This document shows positions 33,304 to 44,869 of a stretch of DNA of 64,000 bases, one piece after another. Under the pieces are notes generated by a model. The model worked only from the letters and a program-made list of their open reading frames with translations, made no database searches and was not told the DNA's origin. A program made the position numbers and the translations under genes. This stretch comes from Micrasema longulum (taxonomy: Eukaryota > Arthropoda > Insecta > Trichoptera > Brachycentridae): NCBI GenBank assembly GCA_022494885.1, contig JAGVSM010005053.1:1-64000 (forward strand), given 5' to 3'. Position 1 is the stretch's first letter, and every line of letters begins with the position of its first letter.

Positions 33304-33520
33304 ACATAATACAACCGATATGAATACCATTTTAGAGAAGGGAATATAGAAGTCTAGGCATTCACATGGCTTATGACCTATCGTTGGCTAGTTTAAGTGG
33401 CCTCTTTGTACACTGTGTAACATTCACCATTCTGCTCATATTTGAACATCTATATTCCTTCGATTCTTCCATCTTTTGATGTTTGTGAAGTTAAAGAGCT
33501 GAAACCTTTATTGTTGCTAT
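33304..33520 (-). mobile_element. Foldback family D, copy 7
   Basis: AGAGAAGGGAATATAGAAGT, TCTAGGCATTCACATGGCTT, CTTTGTACACTGTGTAACAT, TTGAACATCTATATTCCTTC and GAGCTGAAACCTTTATTG give one half of the family, inverted relative to copy 2. It runs directly into the 3' side of the next LINE remnant. Confidence 0.7.
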
Positions 33521-33537
33521 TTTACAAAAGTATTTGC

Positions 33538-33948
33538 AAACTAACCTCGCTTCCTCTACATTCATACATCTTCTCATGCACGCACGCCGATTATTCCTAC
33601 TCTTGACATTTCCATCTTCAAGTATTTGATGGACTTGATCGTGCCATGTCTTTCTCGGTCTTCCTCGTTTTCTGCATTCATCAACATTCGCATCGCAGAT
33701 CCTTTTAGCCGTTCTTTTGCTGTCCATTCGCTCTACATGTCCAAACCAACGCAGCTCCCCTTTCTTGATTCTGTCAATAATGCATATCTCAGACTTACAC
33801 AGTTCACGGATTTCGACATATGTGCACCTATCATACATCGTTTTACCACACATTCGCCTGAGGGACCGCATTGCGACAGCATTTGACCTACTTTCATAAT
33901 TATTTTTCCAATTCCATACTTCGCTCCCATACATTAGAATTGGCTCAA
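33538..33948 (-). pseudogene. RTE-like LINE reverse transcriptase C-terminus, best copy
   Basis: A minus-strand frame of about 130 codons without internal stops encodes, in order, LMYGSEVWNWK, MRSLRRMCGKTMYDR and LRWFGHVERMDSKR. These are followed by KRGRPRKTWHDQVHQILEDG and CMRRCMNVEEARLVC. This is the whole region after the reverse transcriptase thumb of an RTE-like element. Catalytic motifs of the polymerase lie upstream and are absent, so this is a 5'-truncated copy. The last residues of the frame read into family D copy 7, showing that the true C-terminus and 3' UTR were lost or replaced. Frames on the opposite strand here are shadows. Confidence 0.8.
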
Positions 33949-34055
33949 GAACATAATTTACATGAAAATTTAATCTACAAGAATTTTTATAAGAAAAAAA
34001 CTGGCTCTTCCGTAAAATTGCTGCTAAATGTTATTTATTTTTTCTGGGTAATTTT
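33949..34055. other. Short AT-rich spacer
   Basis: No feature recognised between the LINE truncation point and family C. Confidence 0.5.
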
Positions 34056-34262
34056 TATAGCGTCATTTTTGTAAAATCACCTCAAGGGCGCTGTACAATA
34101 AACATCCCAACGCGTCCTGCATCTACAGAGCGATTTGACGGTTGGGATTTTAGCTCCCCGTTTCTGATATATGATTTTGAATTTTAATTGTACACAAGAG
34201 TTAGATTAAACATGTCTTGCAGCTACAAAGCGCATCGTTAGTAATAATATAGCCCCATTTAC
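34056..34262 (-). repeat. Family C SINE-like repeat, copy 2
   Basis: TAGCGTCATTTTTGTAAAAT, CACCTCAAGGGCGCTGTACA, CAACGCGTCCTGCATCTACA and, further on, TGTCTTGCAGCTACAAAGCG match copies at 22323 and 51651. On the minus strand the tail AGCGCCCTTGAGGTGATTTT is homologous to the CR1/L2 LINE tail. Confidence 0.65.
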
Positions 34263-35214
34263 ATTATATATTGCTTGCTAACTTTTTTCATTCCAGCATC
34301 GATATGCTTTCATAATATGCAATATATGAATGGAAAAATCAAATAAAGCATGTCAGGAAACACATTCCGAACTCTATGCTAACCCGTTAAGTGAACCCCT
34401 GTGAATGCACTATCAAATTCATCTGGTATTTTCTAAAATTCTAACAAGCTTATCTTTAAATACTGTTCACAAAAACGACGAAATCCTTACAAAAAAGTAC
34501 ATTAATTAGAATTCAAGAGAGGCTTTGAAATGCAGAGCTTTACGTAAACCTGAGTACAGATACGTTTAAAAGACAACTGAAGCATATTGCTAACCAGTTT
34601 CAGTAAAATTAAATATAATTACATGGAGCCGCGTAACATCTGACTCGTGATAATTGAAGCTCCGTGCGCCTGGCGAAGCAGTATCCGCAACCCGCATAGC
34701 ATGAATGCAATTTTTCAACTAACCACAGGCGCACATGACCGCCGCGCGAACGCGATAATACATTGTGTTAGTGATACGATTCATTACTGAAAAATAATTG
34801 AAAACGGGGATAGAGGAATAAAGGATAATTGTGATATTGTTGCGAAATGTATACAATGTACGTTTTTAAATTTAATAGTTATGTAAATAGTAAAATTACC
34901 GATTTTTTAACACAGCTAAATTTGATCAGGTTTCATTTCAACCGGTTTCCGCTCTTTAACGGTCAGATATTAAAAACATGACTTCGTATCGTTCCAACAA
35001 AATAAATATTACTGATTATTAAATCGTTAATCATATACGGATAGTGAGGTACATATCTAAGGTGATTAAAAAAAAAAAAAGATTTAAAATCTGACGAAAC
35101 ACGCGAAAATGCCTTTTAAGTCATGCTTCGCGCGCCTGATACATACATTGAAAAAAAATACTTAATCATCCCCGATGAAATAAGTTAAATAATACTCTAG
35201 ATGCATTGAAATTA
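34263..35214. other. Noncoding; less AT-rich block at 34620-34760
   Basis: The block 34620-34760 is near 50% G+C with no frame of note. It might be a conserved noncoding element or a decayed repeat. The rest is AT-rich and unassigned. Confidence 0.4.
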
Positions 35215-35640
35215 GATAATGTGTAAAGAAGTTATTAAAATTAGCCAATGAAAGATCATAAGCCATATAAATGCCAAGACTGACTCGTATCTTATAAAAA
35301 ATTTTCTCCATCTTGATTGTAATCTTAAAAAGTTCCTAGGTGGTGAAACCTGTTCATGTCTATAGACATTTGAAAAAACTAAAAATAATGTTTGATAAAC
35401 TGGTCCAAAAAAAGTATAAAAATTGAAAAACATTTTAAGGCGCTGCTTAGTATGTGAAACAATTCAGTTCGATAAAGCCGCAGCAATTAAGGTTTTAGTT
35501 TTTTAGTACTTCACAAGAAAAGTCAGGTTGAAGGAATATGAGTGTTTAGTCATAAACAGAATGATGATTGTTAACACAGCAAATGATAAGTCACAAGCCT
35601 TGTAAATGACTAGAAATTTCTAAATTTTTGATGTAATATG
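35215..35640 (+). mobile_element. Foldback family D, copy 8 (tandem junction)
   Basis: A diverged right-hand end (CAATGAAAGATCATAAGCCA, TAGGTGGTGAAACCTGTTC) runs straight into the internal segment of a following unit (AAACTGGTCC, AAGGCGCTGCTTAGTATGTG). A second right-hand end follows (TGATAAGTCACAAGCC). It resembles copy 2 in showing that units can be arranged head to tail. This is among the most diverged copies. Confidence 0.6.
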
Positions 35641-35752
35641 TTAACGTCTCGAATTTTTCTAAATTTATTTAGATAGCTAACGAGTATATCAAGATTATTA
35701 AATATTTTAACAATAACAATTTTTACGAAGGCCTATTTTGTGGCCCCTCGCA

Positions 35753-35818
35753 ACCGTGGCGTAATGGCTAAGACGCGTGTCTTACGCTTTGAGGGATCCG
35801 GGTCCGATTTGATGCGCA
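35753..35818 (+). repeat. tRNA-derived SINE head (family H)
   Basis: CCGTGGCGTAATGGCTAAGA (A-box region) and ATCCGGGTCCGATTTG (B-box region) are spaced as in a tRNA. The flanks do not pair as an acceptor stem, so it is not a functional tRNA gene. Confidence 0.55.
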
Positions 35819-36782
35819 AAACACGAGCAGTTAGCAGTGGCGAGCCGTGATTTAATGTAAAGGTAATCTACAAAAAATAATAATGAATTTGTAAGTACAT
35901 ATTATCGATATAATTATCGATAGTATGAATCAAATCAACTCAAACAACAATTATTATTAACCACGCGATATATGTAATTTTTATTCTGCACTATTTTAAT
36001 GCAATACATGTACAAAAGATTATGAACAATTACCACAATGACAATCAGCAGTAACTGTCAACTCTGAGCACTGGCTGACTTCTAAAATGAATAATGCCAA
36101 AAACTATTCATACATGTTCTATTTGATACATAATATTTCAACGGTATCCTACCAAAGAAAAACAGTCCATCGGAAATAATGTTCGAAGTACTAGTTTCCA
36201 AATAGAGATTCCTCATTAATTATTTTTAATCTACAAGCTTGTTTTAGTACTAAAAAAGCTGACTTGGGTTAAAGATGTAAAATAAAGTGTACTTTTTTGT
36301 ATGAAACAATAAGTTGAGGTAGTCGGCTAGTTTCATCGTTCACTGAGAACGGGCTGGGCGCACTTTATAGATATTTTTTTGCCGGAAGATATAAACGGTG
36401 GTGATGATTTATAATCAATAACAGTTCTTTGATTTATTTTTGCATAAAAATATTTACTATAAAACATTATTATCAAAATTAAAAAATAATAGTAAGCTGT
36501 GCATAATCGCTTATTTGGAAGATTCGCCCTTGGCTGTTATAGAATGTACCCGGCGCGGCGTTGCAGATTGCACTTAATTAATTAATATCTTGGCAACTGC
36601 GATGAACATTATCACACATTTTTTGGTATCTTAAACTAAACCTTAACAGAAAGAACAGACTTAAGAGAAAAATTATAAAACATAAGTTTAAATGAAATAT
36701 TTTGTCCATCAGGATCTTCAAATATAACAAAATATTGGCTACCCTGTGACAAATAAATATTGGTTTGAGAAAAAAACATGAA
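35819..36782. other. Noncoding stretch, nothing recognised
   Basis: AT-rich sequence; the minus-strand frame 36636-36923 is antisense translation across the next MITE. Confidence 0.55.
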
Positions 36783-36960
36783 CCGTATTTTTCGGACCAT
36801 AAGACGCACTTTTTTATTATGAAAATTCAACCTAAAATTAGGGTACGTCTTATAGTCCGATGCGTCTTCTCGTCCAAAAATATTTTTTTTTCTAAAAAAA
36901 TTTAGATACACTTTGGGGTGCATTTTATAGTGCGATGTGTCTTATTGTCCGCAAAATAGG
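36783..36960. mobile_element. MITE with ATAAGACGCAC-type termini
   Basis: The left end CCGTATTTTTCGGACCATAA leads into GACGCAC, and the right end GATGTGTCTTATTGTCCGCA leads into AAATAGG. They are imperfect inverted repeats of about 28 bp. The interior holds a second inverted pair (GTACGTCTTATAGTCCGATG). I recall this terminus as widespread in animal genomes, but I cannot fix the superfamily from memory. No coding capacity. Confidence 0.65.
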
Positions 36961-36999
36961 TAATCTTATTAGATCACTAAGCAAAAGACACATAATTTA

Positions 37000-37112
37000 A
37001 ATAAGATGAAAAGAGACAGTGATTATCGGGCGATCATTTCCGAACCTCAGGTTACCGCACAGTGACTGGAGGGAGATTGGGGAGAATAGATGTACTGAAA
37101 TTGCAGCTTTGT
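37000..37112 (-). repeat. Dispersed repeat F, copy 2
   Basis: AAAGAGACAGTGATTATCGG, CCGAACCTCAGGTTACCGCA and GGGGAGAATAGATGTACTG match 22575-22672 nearly base for base. In that copy the segment sits next to LINE 3' ends, so repeat F may be part of a LINE 3' region. Confidence 0.6.
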
Positions 37113-37659
37113 AAAAAAACAGCTTTTATTAACGAACGGGAAAATATTTGTTTTCATAACTTCACTTTTAAAAACAGACGAGATTCTGAAAATCACTACT
37201 GGTACCATCTGTTGATTTTCGTGAAGTAATGGAGCTGAAACATTTTTCTATTTGTTTTTATCCCTTCCGTTTTCAAACTTAATTTACAAATTGAAATTCG
37301 ATTGCGGCGACTGACCGATTGACAAAGTCACTAAAATTTCAGCGCTAAGTGAAGTAGACGATGCACTATTTCCAAGCAGGGATTGGCAATCTTTTTTAGA
37401 GTCGGCCAGAATGTAATAAAATTGGCTTACTTTGCCTGCTCAAAAAGCAAATAAAAAACAGTAAAGGCACATATTATTAACACTAGAGAATAATATAGGC
37501 ATATTTGCAAAAAAAAACATTTTTTTTTTTAATTCATGTATTTTTATTGATACAATTTACAATAAGACGAAAGGTGAAGATTGTAATATTTCAATGGAAC
37601 ATAAAACGAGTTATAGGCGTTGAATGTTGATTTCGTAGACTGCATTTAGTCCCCAAGGG
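37113..37659. other. Noncoding stretch
   Basis: No gene or repeat recognised. Confidence 0.5.
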
Positions 37660-37935
37660 AATTATTCAGATTCACATATTACAACAGAGATGGGGAACAT
37701 TAAAGAGAAGGGAATATGGAAGCCAAGGTATTTACAGAGCTTACGACTTGTCATTGGCTGGTTTAAATTGCCACTCTACACACTGTGCAACACTTATCAA
37801 TTGGCCTATTTATAAACATCTATATTTATTCAATTGTTTTAACTGTTGATTTTTGTGAAGTCAGAGATCAAAGCGGATCATAAGCAATGTGAATACCTTG
37901 GCTGCCATATTACCTTCTTTTAAATGTTGTTTGTG
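37660..37935 (-). mobile_element. Foldback family D, copy 9
   Basis: ATTACAACAGAGATGGGGAA, GAGAAGGGAATATGGAAGCC, CATTGGCTGGTTTAAATTGC, CACACTGTGCAACACTTATC and TTGATTTTTGTGAAGTCAGA appear in order. They are followed by the opposite end CTTGGCTGCCATATTACC, giving a complete but internally deleted element with inverted ends. Confidence 0.7.
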
Positions 37936-38035
37936 TGAAGAGAACCAGAAACCTGGACGATTGTTTGAGAATTAATAGTTACTATTGGATAAATAATAGA
38001 GGGGAATTTAGTGAAGAGTACTTTTTCTTGTGATT

Positions 38036-38322
38036 TGCTACTTTATGGCGTTTGCCTACTTACCAAACATGAGGTAGCAGGTTCGATTTGAAGTCAAAGT
38101 GACATATTTGTTTCAACATGTGGTTTTACTGCAATGTCTCGTGGTCTTTGGACAAGCATATGAAGCCTAATGTTGACCACCAGCCAGAAAATGTGTAAGG
38201 AAAAAATGATAAATTTATTGCCACAAATTGTGAGAAAAATTGACTTCATGAATATTACAATCATTGGAGTACCAATACAGTGTCCTGTGTACCTTTGAAT
38301 ATCCAGATTGGGAAGATGGTAT
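38036..38322 (+). repeat. tRNA-derived SINE (family G), plus orientation
   Basis: The head has GCGTTTGCCTACTTACCAAA and a good B box (CAGGTTCGATTTG). The tail has CCAATACAGTGTCCTGTGTA. It lies between two family D copies. Confidence 0.6.
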
Positions 38323-38514
38323 TAAAAAAAATTAATAAAAACTTTTAAAAATTCTAACAATGAAGACAATGCAATAAATTTATAAGAAATCGATATTTTA
38401 TCAATATCAATTCTACCTATAATTAAATATGATAGCAAATGTTATAGTTATCCGTTAATGTTGATATTACAAACGTTATTTATTTTGCAAATTTAGAATT
38501 CTAAACACAATCTC

Positions 38515-38790
38515 TATTCTAAATATATTGCAAGAGAGAAAAAACATTTTCGAGAAAAAAATATGCAAGGCTTTATGTCCTGTCATTGGGTGGTTTAAGT
38601 GGCCACATAACAAACTGTGTAGTTAAACAACTGCCACCTTAACCAGCCGATAACAGGTTATAAGTCCTGTAAATGCGTAAACTTATTCCCTTCTCAAAAA
38701 TGTTTTTCCTCTCGGTTGCAATAGATTAAGAAATTCAGCTTGTCTACAAACATTTAGAAATACTCACAATATTGTTGACAGTCTCCTAAG
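38515..38790. mobile_element. Foldback family D, copy 10 (hairpin form)
   Basis: GGCTTTATGTCCTGTCATTG and GGTTTAAGTGGCCAC face AACCAGCCGATAACAGGTTA and TAAGTCCTGTAAATGCG across a short centre. The terminal module ends at CACAATATTG. Confidence 0.65.
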
Positions 38791-39276
38791 GTCATGAGGC
38801 GGTATTAAAATAGACAGCGGGTCGGAGTTGGCCACGGGCCGTAGATTTAAGATCCCTTTTCTAGTGCAGAGACTCAATCCACGGTGCAGTATTCTGGAGC
38901 ACAGAGTCGGTGCATATAAATGGATTGCTAATGGACCTTTACCGATTCAATTAGTCATGTCTATTGTGACTTGGGAGTATTTTGCGTTACAAAATGGCGA
39001 GTATTGGAGTTGATTTGACACATTTAACAATTTAATTGAAATTATTGACACTTGACAAAGACATTTTGAGCAAGTTATCGGTAAAATAGTGAATTAAATG
39101 TATTTTTCCAAATAAATAAAACAAACCTTCGAGAATTATACATTATTTGAAACTGAAAATCAGAAATAAGATGTTGTATTGATTTAATTTATATTAGATT
39201 TAATAACTCAATTTATTTATAAATATTCAAGATAATATGTATTATTATTATTATTAAAAGAAAGGATGAAAGCCAA
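38791..39276. other. Noncoding stretch with AT-rich sequence and (TTA)n
   Basis: The 61-codon frame 38828-39013 has no recognised motif. TATTATTATTATT precedes the next LINE. Confidence 0.5.
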
Positions 39277-39695
39277 GTGAACGCGGTTGAAATGCGATCT
39301 CTTGTGTGGAAACGAATGTGTGGGAAATCAATGTATGACAGGGTTGGTTACGAATGATGAAATCAGGCAAGAGTAAATCTGAGTCAAGTATAATTGATAA
39401 GATTAAGAAAGGGTCTTTGAGATGGTTTGGTCACGTAGAACGAATGGACGACGAAAGAATGGTAAAACAAGTATATATGGCGAAAATGAACGGCAACGTG
39501 AGACGAGAACGACCAAGGAAGACGTGGCATGATCAGATAAACAAAAATCTTAAGTCTGGTCATGTCAAAAGCAGACAGAACCGAAGGGCATGTATGACAA
39601 GATGTATGAATGTGGAAGAGGCTAGGATTGTATGCCAGGATAGACGTGTGTGGCGGTCCATTCTCTCTGCTTACCTCTACGGGGAAATGGCGTGA
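39277..39695 (+). pseudogene. RTE-like LINE reverse transcriptase C-terminus, copy 3
   Basis: It encodes VNAVEMRSLVWKRMCGKSMY followed by two stops, then from 39354 LRWFGHVERMDDERMVKQVY and RERPRKTWHDQINKNLKSG. The end reads CMTRCMNVEEARIVCQDRRV and WRSILSAYLYGEMA-stop. This copy keeps the true C-terminus, and the stop is followed by a (TAG)n/(TTA)n tail at 39700-39727. It is the reference for the family's 3' end. The GRPRK motif is altered to ERPRK. Inactive and 5'-truncated. Confidence 0.8.
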
Positions 39696-40699
39696 TGGTA
39701 ATAGTAGTAGTAGTAATTATTATTATTAAATTCAAGGAAGGGGGTCAGAATTTCGGAACTCTGATACGTGACAACCCGATTTAATTATTAATATTCGAAA
39801 TTTATTTATTTTTCATTTTATTAATTTTTCACGCCTATAAGGCTTTTACATACATAGAAGGTATATAAAACGTGAGTACATACACATCATAAATTTTAAA
39901 AATACAATATTTAGAAATAAAAGATAGAACAGTACTCAGGAAGTATAGTTGGTATGAAAAAAGATAAGTGTATAAGCCAACATGTAAAAAATATGTTCAA
40001 ACAAAGAAATAAACGGCAAAACAAAAAAATTTAAAAAAGTACTATTATTTCAAAATTCAAGGTAGGGAGCTGTAAGCTGATAAATACCCTTATCTTATCT
40101 TTCTAATATGCTTATTTTGAATGCATTAACTCTCCTTTCCCGGTGATGTGTGGCTAGTACACATTGCATCTAATGCCCTTTGTATCCCTGTAAATACATA
40201 TAACAATTACTGGGCTAAGATTTTCTATACTCTTTTGTCATTTATTTACGTATCGGATAAAAAAAAATAAAAAAAATAATAAACATTTATTAGCTACAGA
40301 AAAATAATTAAATAAGGAATTAGAGATAAATCACGTATACAATTAAACGCTCACCAATATGTCGCATTGTCGCGGCGATTCAGTAAAAGAGACAAACACT
40401 CTATACGTCTAACTCTCTATGCTACTGGTATATTTGTGAGCGAGAAAGACACGCAGATATCACGCTTGACGCAGGTTAGTCTGTACCACTGCCACCGTAC
40501 GCCAGTTGCTTTCGGAGCTCGGCCAAGGGTGGTCCGCTTGCTTACGCTGTGAACGTTGGCAAATAGTTTTTTCATGATTTAAGCAATTTTATTTGAAATA
40601 TTATCACTTTTGACTTTAAATATAATTGATTCAAGCAACTATCTATAAATGTTTTATTTTTCAGATTTTAAATACCTCATTTTCGTATGTGTACTGACT
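39696..40699. other. Noncoding stretch; less AT-rich block at 40340-40560
   Basis: 39700-39727 is the microsatellite tail of the LINE. The 40340-40560 block includes AAAGAGACAAACACTCTATA and could be a decayed MITE, but no inverted termini were convincing. The 61-codon frame 40367-40552 has no motif. Confidence 0.4.
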
Positions 40700-41010
40700 A
40701 AACAGCAAAGGAACGCGCAGATTTTTTTGGCACAGTAAGGGAAGAGTTAACAGGCGGTTGTGACTATTTCTCGAGGCAGACCATTCCACGCTTCCACAGA
40801 TTTGTGATAGATATATTTATTTACGAGGAAGTTTTTTATACCAGACTCGCAATGTATAAATTCTCAACTTTTGAGAGAATATTTTCTTGAATGTAGCCTA
40901 ATGATGCAAGAGTTAGTCCGAAGCGCAATTGACACAAATTGCCACAATAGACGCGGTTTAACGCTTTAAAAGATGTTACTTCATGCTTTATTTCAACTTG
41001 ACCTAAATTT
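40700..41010 (-). pseudogene. Possible LINE C-terminal remnant
   Basis: On the minus strand one frame reads KSVEAWNGLPREIVTTAC, resembling the WN-LP-EI segment near the end of several non-LTR polyproteins. An adjacent frame encodes LRFGLTLASLGYIQENIL. Frames are broken and no other motif was found. Confidence 0.3.
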
Positions 41011-42189
41011 ACCGTGCTAAATTTGATAGGAAACTATTCTGTATGCTTATAAGAAAATAAAAATAAAATCTAAGCTGAAGGAAAAAAAATTAAAGAAAGG
41101 ACTAACAATGACAAAATACTTGTATCAATCGGCGTGTGGTTTTGAAGTTTATACACAACTAAACGATAATTTTGGTTAACGCGTGGGCTTTAGCTTAATT
41201 ACTTCATATTGTACTAAATCAACAGTTTGATGGAAGTAGGATTTTTTTATAGTCGCATATGAATGTTTTTGTATGATAAAAAATAATAAATGTAGAACAT
41301 TTTTTTTGTCTTACCGAAATCCTCATTTTCACTGTGGGCAAGTACCAGAACCACCCATACGCTCTACTCGTTTAGTTGTCAGACACGTGTCTATAACAAT
41401 GCCAACATTGGAACGTTCATTTTTTAAGTTTTTGCAAAAATGACGGTGTGAAATGCATCCTAAATAATAATAATGAAAGCGTAAATAAACCATTAAAACC
41501 AAGTAAGGGCCGTTTTTTTAGTTTTGTTCCCCCTTTGTTTCGCTGTTCCGTAAGTTGACTGTTATTTTTTATTTTTATTATTTAGCCATAAAATAGAACA
41601 AACATAATAAATGAATGTTCAAATATTAACTAATATCTAATTATTATTAAAACATATACTAATTATTAACATTTCTTAACAATATACGTACACTAAAAAA
41701 AAAAACTTCTTAAAAGCCAACTCGAATAATATTACTTTTTAAAAACTAACTTATCTGCTTAACACATTTTTTAAAAACTTATATTTAAATCAAATAATAT
41801 TTTTATGTTCTCTTATTTATAATGGTATTTCCTTATAATATAACTATTAACTATTTCCCTCACATGCAAGCATTGTTCATCAATGGTGGAAATAACGTTT
41901 TTTTAAACTAATATATATACATATATATACATATATATATTTATCACAAGGTTTCATTACCCTGATCTACTCGAAAGACTTCCATTTTGTGTGCCATCTA
42001 GACCGACGAGACAAAATTGTCTGTTTTACACAGACAACGCGTCGACTAACTGTTTGAAAATAACTACAATACCTAGAATATGTGTGAAATATAAGTACTA
42101 TACATTAACCGAGGTGAATATTTTACATTAAAATGAACGTATAGATTAAATGTATACGCAAAAATTTGCCAGTTGATGCCGTTTGTCAG
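41011..42189. other. AT-rich noncoding stretch with (TA)n/(CATATA)n at 41906-41942
   Basis: No gene recognised; ATACATATATAT simple repeat near 41920. Confidence 0.55.
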
Positions 42190-42682
42190 TTAATAAATGC
42201 GTTTGTAGTGTCTAGAGTCGATTATTGTAATGGTATCTACGCAGGTCTATCAATGAATAAAATGACTTGCCTATAGTCTGTATTGAATGCCGCAGCGAGA
42301 CTTATTTACGAAATCTCTAAGTCCAGTCATATCACTCCACTACTTCGGGAATCTGGCTACGTTTTCCACAGAGGGTTGCATACAAACTTTGTTTGCTTAT
42401 GTGTAAGTCAATGCAAAATCTGCTCTAGAATATCTAAGGGAACTCTGCATTCCAGATGAACTAGCTGACAGACGTCTTACGCTTAGATCAGCTACATCTA
42501 CGTCGAAAGGAAAAGTTATTATACCTCTACGCAAACAGCGTACTAAATTCAGCGAACGCGCATTTGCGGTCGCAGGGCCTACGACATGGAATGCTCTCCC
42601 AGCAGAGGTGCAAAACTGTGAGAGCGAAGTTATGTTTTGGAAGAAACTTAAAACCCACTTGTTCTCTAAATCATTTGAATAA
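42190..42682 (+). pseudogene. CR1/L2-like LINE reverse transcriptase C-terminal region, best copy
   Basis: Translation from 42190 gives INAFVVSRVDYCNGIYAGLS, a stop at TGCCTATAG, SVLNAAARLIYE and SSHITPLLRESGY. After a frameshift near 42420 come EYLRELCIPDELADRRLTLR, TKFSERAFAVAGPTTWNALP and KKLKTHLFSKSFE-stop at 42682. This order is diagnostic of CR1/L2-group elements: the SRVDYCN segment after the polymerase palm, then HITP-L-E, RAFAVAGP--WN-LP and FK--LKTHLF. The polymerase active-site motifs are upstream and missing. One stop and one frameshift in about 160 codons imply moderate age. Confidence 0.85.
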
Positions 42683-42835
42683 ATCCTTAGCATTTGGTGA
42701 CGAAGTACATTGTATTTCTTAAATTAAAAAAGCTGAAATTAAATTTATATCTTTATATAATCACTTTGTTAAGCGCCCTCGAGGTATTAAATTACGAAAA
42801 TGACGCCACATAAGTTATCCATAATAATAATAAAA
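42683..42835 (+). repeat. 3' UTR and (TAA)n tail of the CR1/L2-like LINE
   Basis: TTAAGCGCCCTCGAGGTATT and TTACGAAAATGACGCCACAT are followed by ATAATAATAATAAAA. The same tail is seen at 18990-19068 and, as a shared module, in family C (22323, 34056, 51651). Confidence 0.75.
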
Positions 42836-44869
42836 GTAAAGTTTAGTAAAAGTCATTGAAATATTGAGAAGGGCATATCATTTATTTATAATTATTATTG
42901 TATTCATCTATCTAATTTCTGATTTTCTAAATTAGTTTTATTTAACACATTTTGAATTATTGTGAATTCAGTATAAACAAGTTTATTAGTGCGCGCATGG
43001 GTGTCCATACTTTATTGCACTTAATTAAAAATTGATAATTTTATTTTATATTGTATTTTAAAATTAAAAAACCTGAAACGAACGCAGTTATTAGTATTCT
43101 TATTAAATTTTCATTATCAGCTGAGAGAACCAAGACAATTTTAGTTCTGGACGAAAATAATACTGTATCTTCTTTTGATTTAAACAAAACGTGTTGAGAA
43201 CCCAGAGAGTTATTACCGTTGAAAAAATGGGAACGAAAAATTTCTTATTTTTTTAGATTACAAAATTAAAATTTACCCGCTAAAGAAAATACTATTCATT
43301 TTGGGAGCTTTTGAAGTTTAAAGTAGGAGCGAATAAGTAGTTATGAAAAAGTTTTTTTTTCCCGCTTTGCTTAATTTGTAAAGCTCTATGCCATGAAACT
43401 AATTTTTAGTCTTATGTGAACTGGAAGGCATTCGTATTGTGATGAAGATGGAGGCTTAGCAGGTCATTCATTATAACGGAAGATTCTACTTGAATTTTTC
43501 TTTTCTCTGTTAAATGAAATGTAAATCTACGAATGTAGCAAGAACTGAAATGAACGCGATGAGTTGTGAATAGAATTAACTATTTTCTGTTGATTTTTAA
43601 GGGTTCTAACTCCAAATGAAAAGTTATAAAGCAGATATAAATTAAATAGTGTAATGGACACGTTAATAATATTTTTTAATGTTCACGTGATAAAAAAATG
43701 TTTAATATTTTTAATAGGAGTAATAATTAAACTACTTAAAGTAAAAAAGCAAGTAAAGAAAAATATATTTGATAAAAATAGTCAATAGAAAACAAGTAGG
43801 GATAAAAAACACATTTTAAAAGCTCTACATAATTAAGATTTTTTAGTGCTTTAAATACGTTTTCTCCCTCAAGTGTCATAAAAAAGAGTTTGATATAAGG
43901 ATTCAAAATCCTTTTAAAAAAATTGTATATGTAATACAGTGATTTTAATAATTTAAATAGTGATAATGATTTTATAACAATTCGATTGGGCTTAACACAG
44001 TTAACAAAAGGTACATTAAGATCATACTATAAAAGCCATATTTGTGTAAAAAATAAAAAAGAAAAAAAATGTTTGGAAACCAAATAAATATAAACATGAA
44101 AAAAAAGCCCTGTTTGAATTTGATGATATTGAAAATATATTAGTATTAAAATTATTTTAAGCGTTAAGCGTATTCCTGTTTTATGCGTAAATGAACGTAA
44201 GTTGATGTAGAATTTATGAAAGATAAAACAAAAATGATACTGAAAAAAGGATTATAGAATCGTTTGCAAGGATATAAAATGAAAAGGATATTTTCAACAT
44301 ACCTGTAACACGCTTTCGTAAGCACTAAAAGAGTAAAGTAATGCGAGAAGGATATTTCTTTATTTTTACAGGATAGAAAACCTTATCATCTAAAGCCCGT
44401 TTCCATTTCCGTGAAACGAAGGATTTCAAAGCAGGAGCAAGGATTTCCTGCCATTGGCTAGTTGCTAAAAAGTGTTGGAGGCTCTTTCAAACAGGAAATA
44501 CAGACTGAATCATCGCATAGCGATACCGATTCTAGATGCGAAATGCAGATATTTTAAGATAAATGGACCTACCTGATTTAGGCAACAAAATGTTTTTTAA
44601 GGGATTTTTATAGAAAATGAAATCGAAACAAACAAATATAATTCCCTGTCGTAATTTTTCAGTGCTGGAAGCGAACAGCGTTTTTCTTTTTTAACTAAAG
44701 ACATAATTTTTGGGATTTTTTTAAAGGTTATTTTTTATAAGAAGAAAATAAAATCAGCGGAACCTTAAAGTATTTGGATTTGTTTTTTAAATGTAGATTA
44801 TTTTCGAAAACAATATTTTTTATTCATTTATTTACAATTGCACTATTAACAATGCAGTGAATAAACTAT
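42836..44869. other. AT-rich noncoding stretch
   Basis: About 2 kb with no gene, RNA or repeat recognised. Confidence 0.6.

Noticed and set aside
33626..33886. 86-codon plus-strand frame
   Set aside because: Antisense shadow of the RTE-like LINE coding region on the minus strand.
35753..35818. Possible functional tRNA gene
   Set aside because: A- and B-box-like segments are present, but no acceptor stem closes and relatives occur as repeats.
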